Of a stretch of 64,000 nucleotides of DNA, positions 56,480-64,000 are shown piece after piece (position 1 is the stretch's first letter; each line of letters begins with the position of its first letter). The DNA is from Mactromeris polynyma (taxonomy: Eukaryota > Mollusca > Bivalvia > Venerida > Mactridae): NCBI GenBank assembly GCA_032209605.1, contig JASFXZ010000003.1:9922807-9986806 (forward strand). The letters run 5' to 3'. The notes beneath the pieces were generated by a model that saw nothing but the letters and a program-made list of their open reading frames with translations, made no database searches and was not told the origin of the DNA. A program made the position numbers and the translations under genes.

Positions 56480-56571
56480 CCTTTCGCAAGCAGCTGACAA
56501 TATCCATACAAGAATCAGTGGTACATTAGAAATAACCGTACCAAGATGCCACGGAAGGAGTAGACCATACA
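56480..56571 (-). CDS. Possible upstream exon of the SLC22-like transporter
   Basis: Read on the minus strand, codons give VYGLLLPWHLGTVISNVPLI then LVWILSAACER before a good donor (G|GTAAGT). The pattern fits TM5-TM6 of SLC22 proteins (PW at the loop, then a helix ending near the usual PESPRWL position). The acceptor is unclear (candidate AAAAAAG near 56.59 kb). The end phase does not match the 49231-49384 exon, so at least one exon between them is missing or unseen. Confidence 0.4.
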
Positions 56572-56907
56572 CGAAAACATTACATCTTTTTTCAAAGAGC
56601 ATACACTACTACACGTGCTCGTATGTCCACCTACATATAACATATTTGTTATATGCCCAAGTGTATGTTTTGTCTCTATCTATAGTTTGTCCTAATACTT
56701 TTATGATTGCCATCTTTGTTGTGAGCTGGCTCAAAGGTATTATTATAAGTTACGTCTTAGTTAGTACAGCAACTGTTCGTTTGAGGCCTTGCGATCACTC
56801 TCTATTTGCATATTCTAAAATTTGTTTTGTAATTTATCGTAGACATCGTCATTGCTGACGCCAGTTTGCAAACCAGTTCTGCGGACTAATCGTACTTTTT
56901 TTCTGAG

Positions 56908-58510
56908 ATCGCGCTACGATGTACGACCCAGATCAGCCAAATTTCATGTTATTTGCAGATTTCGCGCTACAATGTACGACCCAGATCAACCATATTTTAT
57001 GTTATTCTCAGTGGTCTCGCTACCATGTACGACCCCGATCAACCATATTTAAGTTTATTTCAGTGATCGCGCTACGATATACGACCCAGATCAACCATAT
57101 TTCATGTTATTTGCAGTGTTTGCTCTACAATCTACGACCCAGAACAACCATAGTTAAGTTTTTTCAGTGGTCGCGCTACGATTTACGACCCAGATCAACC
57201 ATATTTTATGATAGTTTCTGTTGTCGCGCTACGATGTACGACCCAGATCAGCCATATTTCATGTTTTGTTCAGTGGTCGATCTACGATGTACGACTCAGA
57301 TCAACCATATTTAATGTTATTATCAGTGGTCGCGCTACGATGTACGACCCAGATCAGCCATATGTCATGATATTTTAAATGGTCGAGCTACGATGTACGA
57401 CCCAGATCAACCATATATAAGTTTTTGTTCAGTGGTCGCGCTACGATGTACGACCCAGATCAACCATATTGTATGTTATTCTCAGTGGTCGCGCTACTAT
57501 GTACGACCCAGATCAACCATATTCAAGTTGTTATCACTGGTCGCGCTACGATGTACGACCCAGATCAGCCTTATTTCATGGTATTTTAAATGGTCGAGCT
57601 AAAATGTACGCCCTAGATCAACCATACGTAAAGTTTTTTTCAGTGGTCGTGCTAAGTTGTACGATCAAGATCAGCCATATTTCGTGATATCTTCAGTGGT
57701 CGCGCTACGATGTACGACCCATATCAACCATATTTCATGCTATTTTCAGTGGTCGCGCAACGATGTACGACCCATATCAACCATATTTATGTTTTTTTCA
57801 GTGGTCGCGCTACGATGTACGACCCAGATCAACCATACTTTATGTTAATTTCTGTGGTCGCGCTACGATGTACGACCCAGATCAGCCATATTTCGTGATA
57901 CCTTCAATGGTCTAGCTACGATGTACGACCCAGATCAGCCATATCTTAGTTTTTATGAATGGTCGAGCTACGATGTACGACCCAGATCAACTATATTTTA
58001 TGTTATTCTCAATGGTCTCGTTACCATGTACGACCCAGATCAACCATATTTTATGTTATTTTCAGTGGTCGCTCTACGATGTACGACCAATATCAACCAT
58101 ATGTTATGCTATTTTCAGTGGTCGCGCAACGATGTACGACCCAGATCAACCATACTTCATGTTAATTTCTGTGGTCGCGCTACGATGTACGACCAAGATC
58201 AGCCATATTTCGTGATATCTTCACTGGTCGCGCTACGATGTACGACCCGTATCAACCATATGTTATGCTATTTTCAGTGGTCGCGCAACGATGTACGACC
58301 CATATCAACCATATTTTATGTTATTTTCAGTGGTCGCGCTACGATGTACGACCCAGATCAGCCATATGTTATGTTTTTTTTCAGTGGTCGCGCTTCGATG
58401 TACGACCCAGATCAACCATACTTCATGTTAATTTCTGTGGTCGCGCTACGATGTACGACCCATATCAGCCATATCTTAGTTTTTATGAATGGTCGAGCTA
58501 AGATGTACGA
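56908..58510 (+). repeat. Satellite of about 53-bp units, about 30 copies
   Basis: Units follow GTGGTCGCGCTACGATGTAC, GACCCAGATCAACCATATTT and a variable ATGTTATTTTCA part. Period varies from about 50 to 55 bases and higher-order similarity between non-adjacent units is visible. Many open frames cross it, but they are by-products of the repeat. Confidence 0.95.
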
Positions 58511-58680
58511 CCCAGGTCGACACAGTTTGGTTGATCTATAACCTACGACCCAGGTCGACCAAATTTGGTTGATCTACGACCTACGACCCAGGTCGACCAA
58601 ATTTGGTTGATCTTCGACCTACGATCCAGGTCGACAAAATTTGGTTTATCTACGATCTACGATCTACGATCTACGCGCCA
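58505..58680 (+). repeat. 38-bp array at the end of the satellite
   Basis: About four units of ACCTACGACCCAGGTCGACC plus AAATTTGGTTGATCTACG, then a short CTACGATCTACGATCTACG run. It shares the TACGACCCAG core with the main satellite. Confidence 0.85.
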
Positions 58681-59100
58681 ACTGATTTTCCTTATCTTTT
58701 AACACGTCTACAAGCTGAACTCTCAATGGTCAATATTGAACAATACTTTAAAATTTAAAGTTTAAATCATTTATTAAAAAAATCTCAAGCAAACGTAGCT
58801 AACATTCATCCAAACACGTAACAACATGTAAAGCATTTCACAATTCAACATTAAACAAGGAATATACTTGTTTTTTCTAGCTGCAGAAGTGGAAACAGAA
58901 AAGGCATAACAATATCGCGATATCGCACCTATTCTACGCTCCACCTTTGGTTCCATTGACAGTTCTGAACAAGTTAATTTAACGTTGTTTCGTAATTTTT
59001 GTCGAGAAAACAGTCACCAAACTATTTCGCACATTTGATGTTTACATTGTTTAAATCAACACATACGTAATAATTCACTGGTAATCCCCTATTTAGATAG

Positions 59101-59136
59101 GGGGGGGGGGGGGAGGGGGGGGGAGGGGGGGGGGGC
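59101..59136 (+). repeat. Poly-G tract
   Basis: About 35 bases of nearly pure G interrupted by two A residues. Such runs can form G-quadruplexes and are error-prone in sequencing. Confidence 0.9.
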
Positions 59137-59390
59137 TGGGGTCCTCTCTTGTTAAAACAACATTCTGTTCAAAAATCATATTGAATTAATTTAGGAAGAA
59201 TTTAACTTCTCCAGAGCCAGTACCCTCTCCAAAACCGTCAAAATATGCGTCCAAAAGGTGTTGCTCCTCTGAAGACATTGCACTGTGCAAAACAAGCAAG
59301 ATTATCTGATTGTTGATTATACGATGTATATTTGCTTTTGGCTCTAGCATCCACATTTTCTCAGAATAGTATGCACGATCTTCCTCTTTT

Positions 59391-59519
59391 CTACTTGGTT
59401 TTGTCCGGTTGGAAAACGGCCTTTATTGCTTCGTCAAAAACAGTTTTGACACCCACTTGCAATTTTGCCGAGCATTCCACATACTTATATGCACCAATTT
59501 CCTGGGCTAATGACCGTCC
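59391..59519 (-). CDS. Rho-like terminal exon with TAG before CAAX
   Basis: The acceptor TGAATTTGCAG precedes [40 protein letters not shown] and TK, then TAG. The CSAK motif contacts the guanine base. In-frame codons after TAG encode KRGRSCILF and TGA at 59361-59363. Confidence 0.85.
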   Translation of the reverse strand, partial: GRSLAQEIGAYKYVECSAKLQVGVKTVFDEAIKAVFQPDKTK

Positions 59520-61711
59520 CTGCAAATTCAGAATGAAATACCAATGTTAAAGACAGAGAATAAGGTAAATACGTAAGTGAACAGGGGCCGAGGAATGGCC
59601 TGGCCGACCATAAAGGATAACTGAGCAGGATCAAAGAGGACGTCAAACAGATGAATTTAATGGATAGAACACATCACAGGACAAGTCGCGTTTTAGCAAA
59701 TCGTCTACTGTATGCTTGTATTCAAATTGTGGGATTCGATTTTCTGATAGAAGTATGCACATCAACGTCAATGATGAGACATATACAATTCCTTGTTGAT
59801 ATAGGAATACCACTCCGGACCAACATCCTTTGTTAGGCGCAATATATATGCAAAAAGTGCAACCTCTTGACAGCAAATTCTTTAAAGAGACGATACATTT
59901 TGGCGGTTTGTTGAGATATTTTTGGGAGTTTAAATTTAAGGCATGATTGCTTTGGAGACGTTGCAATAAAAGTATGGCATGTAAAATACACAAAAACCAA
60001 AAACCCTTACTTTCTGCAATCTAACATTCCTTTATAGTGAAAGTTGTATCTAAACATTTACAGTTAAAATCAAAATCACTCACTTACCATACCGTAGAAT
60101 TAATGAAAGTTAACACAACGACAAGGTTGCATGTTCTCAAAAATGCAAACTCATGTCGACATAAATACAACCAACATGAAAGGCATGAAGTGCAAAATTC
60201 AATTATTTCAGTTTTTATTAAGTACAGTCACTTACTTCGACTTCTTGTATCTCTTCCTTGGTTTCCTCACCTTTTCCTTGTCGAATGTCTGTCTTTGTAC
60301 CAACAAGGACAATTGGTGTGTTGGGGCAGTGATGTTTGACTTCAGGGTACCACTGTATAAAATAACATACTTCTTTATAACTAGGACATTATACGCAAAA
60401 GCAAATGTTTATATGCAACGAAATAAAGTTTGTTTCTCATTGTTGTCCCCCTTAGTTGTCCTTAGTTGTTTTATGGTTGATAGGACCATTCTTTGCATCC
60501 CTTTTAATCTTGAACTGTGCCTAATGTTTTGTAGAATGTTGTTTTCCCGGGGGTCTGTGTGGAAGGCATTGTCTTATGTATGTGGCGTTCCCTAAAACCT
60601 AATATTTTTTATGATTCGACCAATTGTGATGGGGATTCTAGTTACGCCGTTTCGGTACAGTAAAATCTTACTTAAATAAGATGCGGGGAGTAAGCTATTT
60701 GTTTCTATTATATAAGCAAATTCGTGTAAACAAAATTCGGATAATAATATCATTAAAAAGTAAAATACACGTTTTCATTAATATGAAAAGTGCATGAATA
60801 AGAGACGTTGTTTTCACATCTACTAATTAAATTCTAAACAACATTTTATTGTTACGAATATTTTGATCCACATCGATGACAAACCTGAATTATTGAAAAT
60901 GATCATATTAGTATCAATTTAAAAGGTTGTACAATGTAGTTACCTTCAATCTGACTTTCTCAAAACTGTCCCGAGAATCCACGGAGAAACAAATAATAAA
61001 AACATCCTGAAGTACAAAGTATCAACAAATAATTAGACCATTCATTTAATAGGATCTGTCCCTCCTACCAAGGTTTTTGTAAAGCAATCTTTATTCTCTA
61101 TTTAATAGTTCTGCATAATGACAAAAACATATAAATGTCGTTCCAATGTTCTGACGTCAGTACAGTTTGTACTTATTTATTGCATGAATTGTGAACTACG
61201 TTCTTATAACTTAAACTGATAACTGTCGATAACTGCTTTCTATGTAACTAACCAGGCGCGTGCGTTTTAGGTAGGAAACATTGAATTCTACCGAGTGCTA
61301 CTTATGGAAAGGAGCTGTGCCGATTCTTAGACGTAGGAAAAGTAGCCCCTATCTTAAGATAAGTAGCGCGAACAAAATGGCGTTAATGCAGAACAGTGTC
61401 TTCCGGTCTGGCGGGTGCCGTTTTATAGCGGGATTCGAACCCACAACCTTTGGATCAGGCGCTCATCCTCTAGACAACTAGTGTTTTCTGCATTGTAGAA
61501 TGCTCCTAGTAAATATGACACATTTCCATATTTGGCTAATAAAGTACACGCATGCACATTGAACAATGGAATATAAGCCAATATAATATTTACTGTTTGC
61601 GGATAAGTCAGCGGTCTCAATCTGTCGTAGTCCGAGTGCCCGGCTGTATCCCAAATACTTAACATATACGTTATCTGGTCTACCTCCACATTAGCTTGAT
61701 AGTCGTCGAAC
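59391..61711 (-). CDS. Rho-family small GTPase, four 3' exons, atypical
   Basis: Exons 61594-61711, 60944-61006, 60236-60352 and 59391-59519 join in phase. They encode a Rho GTPase from switch I onward: [11 protein letters not shown], switch [62 protein letters not shown] (G4) and CSAK (G5). Rho proteins switch membrane-bound effectors of actin. The residue equivalent to catalytic Gln61 is His (DTAGH), which in Ras-like proteins slows GTP hydrolysis. The frame ends PDKTK-TAG at 59391. The next nine codons in the same frame read KRGRSCILF and stop at 59361-59363: a basic stretch plus a CAAX box. The 5' exon(s) with the P-loop are not found and probably lie beyond 64 kb. Confidence 0.85.
59583..59700 (+). 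repeat. Dispersed repeat copy in Rho intron
   Basis: GAGGAATGGCCTGGCCGACC, GGATAACTGAGCAGGATCA and ACATCACAGGACAAGTC match the family at 47655-47960 and 32060-32235. Confidence 0.55.
60236..60352 (-). CDS. Rho-like exon (G4 region and insert)
   Basis: The acceptor TTATTTTATACAG and the donor GTAAGTG bound 117 bases, phase 0. They encode [20 protein letters not shown], then [23 protein letters not shown] is G4; the following lysine/glutamate-rich stretch corresponds to the Rho insert region. Confidence 0.85.
60455..60600 (-). repeat. Dispersed repeat copy in Rho intron
   Basis: CCATTCTTTGCATCCC, GTTTTCCCGGGGGTCTGTGT and TATGTGGCGTTCCC match the reverse complement of 47655-47780. Confidence 0.55.
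60944..61006 (-). CDS. Rho-like exon (beta-4 strand)
   Basis: The acceptor GTACTTCAG and the donor GTAACT bound 63 bases encoding [20 protein letters not shown] plus K. This is the D.F.ICFS motif of Rho proteins. Confidence 0.85.
61415..61485 (-). repeat. tRNA-like sequence (minus)
   Basis: On the minus strand GTCTAGAGGATGAGCGCCTG and GTGGGTTCGAATCCCGC form the boxes, with partial end pairing. It lies in a Rho intron; SINE head or pseudo-tRNA. Confidence 0.45.
61594..61711 (-). CDS. Rho-like exon (switch I end and switch II)
   Basis: The acceptor TATCGCAG and the donor GTAAAT bound 118 bases. The first base completes a split codon (probably the valine of VFDDY), then [20 protein letters not shown] and [19 protein letters not shown] follow. 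The DTAGH histidine replaces the catalytic glutamine. Confidence 0.85.
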
Positions 61712-61829
61712 CTGCGATACATATAAATCTCAATTACCGATGTCCATATACATATATTTTGGTCAAAAGTGCTAACCCGCCAGTGATATTTCATAGTGAT
61801 GGATAATCGGACAAAATTCATAATCGATT

Positions 61830-64000
61830 ATTGGATTGGTTTGAAAACACATAATATATAATCGAATCAGAATTAATCGAAATATTTGTTTTTTTTAGTA
61901 AAAGTGTAATGCTGACAGCTAATTTTATTTATACAAGTTTATTTATCTCTTTTGTTACTAAATTTAACATCTATAATGTTTTACATTACTCTTATATCAA
62001 AAGAACATTTTATCATTCAATACATTTATTTTGCTTTTGTATGTTTATTTTGTATAAATAACGATTTTATCTATAGCTTGAACAAATAGAACAATTTACA
62101 GATGTCAAAAAAGGCCAAACTTCCGATTTGAATAGATTATTATAATTTATAATCGATCGTCGCCGACAAGTTTTCGATTAATTTCGATAATCACGCCATC
62201 TCTACTATTTTGCACAGTGTCTAAAAAGTTATTGGTACTGTTGACAGTAAGCTATAACTATCAGGGGTTTCACTAGGTGCTGAATCTCTAGGGTCATTTA
62301 GTTAATCCTTTACTACAATCCGAAAGAGGTCGCGTTCATATAACCTCTCTAAAAATAGATATGCGTAACCAGGTGCTCGTTTGTGGTCCAATGAAATTTC
62401 TCCTTACAAAACCGTGTTTGTCGTCTTTCTCAAAATGTCGTTATCGTTTATTAGGAGTTTCTGTTTTCGGAGTACTTAGAAGTACAAGTATATTCACATG
62501 TTATATCACAAAATAGTTTAATTAAAAAACAAAAACCTCATCTACAATTATACACATTATATTGTACTATCTCATCGTCATCAATGAAATTCCTACGAGG
62601 ATAAATAAACATCGCTGTCCCCTAAATAAAGTATTTTGTATTGTATATTGTATTGTTTATACTGTTTTTTAACGTCCTTCCTGCCGCTTCCAGTTGTAAG
62701 AATTTCCAAAAAAAGAAACGCCACACAAACAACACCGATCAACCAAAGAATATTGCCGTGTAGGAGTTGCGGTTGTGTCCATGGGCGCAGTCATATTGAA
62801 ATTGTCACAAATACGTAATAGGAACGTCTTGGTGATCTTCGCTCAAATAGAATTTACGGAGCTCGGCGGAGATTGACGGATATTCATAACTCTATACCAC
62901 ATCATTTTGCAGGCGAGGATTTGATTGACTACTCAAAGGTCACTTGAACGCGACCTGTATGGGACAGTCATCAGATCCAGTTAGCGTATAGTATAAGAGC
63001 GTGCGACTGGAGCTGATTTTAATGAGATTGCAATGTATACGGACACATCATACTTGCTATCTCGGTATTTATCATCTATTGCAATCTATCTGATAAACGG
63101 TTTCTAAACATGACAATTAAAACGACTGATTTTATTTCATTTTTTGCAATAATTAGACGAACTCAGTTACAAAATTTATAGTTTCCTGAGCAGTTTCAGT
63201 ACCGCATTACGAAGCACACTGGTTCAGACTTATGAATTCGAGTTTTGAAACCAGTTTCAATGTACAGCCTTGCTATTGGTCAATCTTATGACTTTGCTCA
63301 AAACCAACTAATCAGAGGCTGGGGTTTTGCGACTGGTCTCCATGCTCAGACGCATAACCTCAGCTATTTTTTGGCATTGCTTCAAGTTCGCTTGTTAGAA
63401 CATTCTAACTGCAGTAAAACGTCAATAATTAGACCACCATTGGGATCCTAGAAAACTGGTTTTATTATTGTGCCGGTCTTAATATTGGGGTTGATTAAAT
63501 GAAAATTGATGACATGGTATTATTACTGAGGTGGTCTTTAAGTGAGGCTTACTGTACTATATTCTAACATTAAAAACAATGAAAGAAAAAATCTTCGGGA
63601 TACACAAAGTTTGGATGTTGATGAGAGGTTGTTGTTCTAGCGAGGTTAAATAAGGGTAGCCCACTCCTGACGTATTAGCGTCACTCTGCGCATATTTTTG
63701 CGCAGCCCGTTTTCGGATGTTGTTAAAGATGGGACGATGTTAAAGTCGCCCCAATAAACTATTAAATGGTATTAAACAACGAACTGTAGCGTTACTGTAG
63801 CAACTCGCTTCCAATTTGTTAATAATAAATTATATTCCGCTAATATTGTTTACTCGTATTTCGGTATTATTTACTTTTGCGACATCAAGATTTACCTCCC
63901 TTCGACATAGACCGCTTTTCGCGTTGTTGACATCCTCCGTAAAAATGCACGGTTTCGAAAGCGTAAAACAGTTAAACAGACTCAAAAGCATCGTTCATGC
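61830..64000. other. Presumed 5' intron of the Rho gene and beyond
   Basis: No P-loop exon (GDGAVGKT-like) is visible on the minus strand. A minus-strand stretch at about 62660-62790 has a short hydrophobic frame and two possible ATGs, but no family match or clear splice sites. A MITE of the CAGTAAAAC family is at about 63413-63556. Confidence 0.4.
63413..63556. mobile_element. Diverged CAGTAAAACCTCA MITE
   Basis: GCAGTAAAACGTCAATAATT, GACCACC and, at the far end, GAGGTGGTCTTTAAGTGAGG then CTTACTGTA. The arms are still inverted but eroded. Confidence 0.6.

Noticed and set aside
57921..58541. 206-codon frame with repeated MYDPDQPY motifs
   Set aside because: It lies wholly within the 53-bp satellite, and equivalent frames are open in other phases. 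No start, domain or splice support.
62636..62818. Short exon of the Rho gene 5' end
   Set aside because: The minus-strand reading has two ATGs and a hydrophobic stretch in another frame, but no P-loop or Rho N-terminal sequence.

Overview
The window is eukaryotic, AT-rich and metazoan. Spliced genes with GT/AG introns and tRNA-derived SINEs sit with DNA transposon relics, minisatellites and a cluster of intronless Toll-like receptor (TLR) genes. A lophotrochozoan, probably a bivalve mollusc with an expanded TLR repertoire, fits best; this is an inference from gene family and repeat style, not a species identification.

Left half (1-34 kb): three intact single-exon TLR genes, all on the minus strand (2638-4728, 14845-16932, 29579-31669), lie in diverged duplicated units. 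Downstream flanks are shared by all three and upstream flanks carry a tRNA-like sequence in varying decay. The duplicated flanks act as an internal alignment. They expose later insertions as full/empty-site pairs: a 1.39-kb TIR element at 684-2076, a 1.41-kb CAGTAAAAC element at 26110-27521, and about 1.5 kb around 24.46-25.97 kb with a Gag-like open reading frame. Between the TLR units are a LINE remnant (8.2-9.4 kb), two spliced exons of an unrecognised cysteine-containing gene (20796-22305) and a dead Tc1-like transposase (23.1-23.8 kb).

Middle (35-44 kb): a second copy of the 23.9-27.9 kb flank ends at 37.46 kb in an AAC/AGC-rich tract where a TLR unit would be expected. It is followed by several minisatellites (30-, 22- and 35-bp periods) and foldback MITEs.

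Right half (44-64 kb): the 3' part of an SLC22-type organic ion transporter is on the minus strand (six exons, 44585-49384). Its most upstream recognised exon stops where a 5.4-kb inverted copy of the TLR3 unit begins (28.11-33.52 kb versus 49.38-54.92 kb). That inverted arm carries a fourth TLR, on the plus strand, destroyed by nonsense codons, frameshifts and a TIR deletion. A possible further SLC22 exon lies beyond it at about 56.5 kb, so the inverted segment sits inside the transporter locus. A 1.6-kb satellite (56.9-58.5 kb) separates this from four exons of a Rho-family GTPase (59391-61711, minus, 5' end not seen). That GTPase has His at the catalytic Gln position and an in-frame TAG just before a CAAX box.

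The TLRs would sense ligands outside the cell through two LRR/cysteine-cap blocks and signal through a cytoplasmic TIR domain. All intact copies carry a displaced BB-loop proline. The transporter and the GTPase have no evident functional link to the TLRs.
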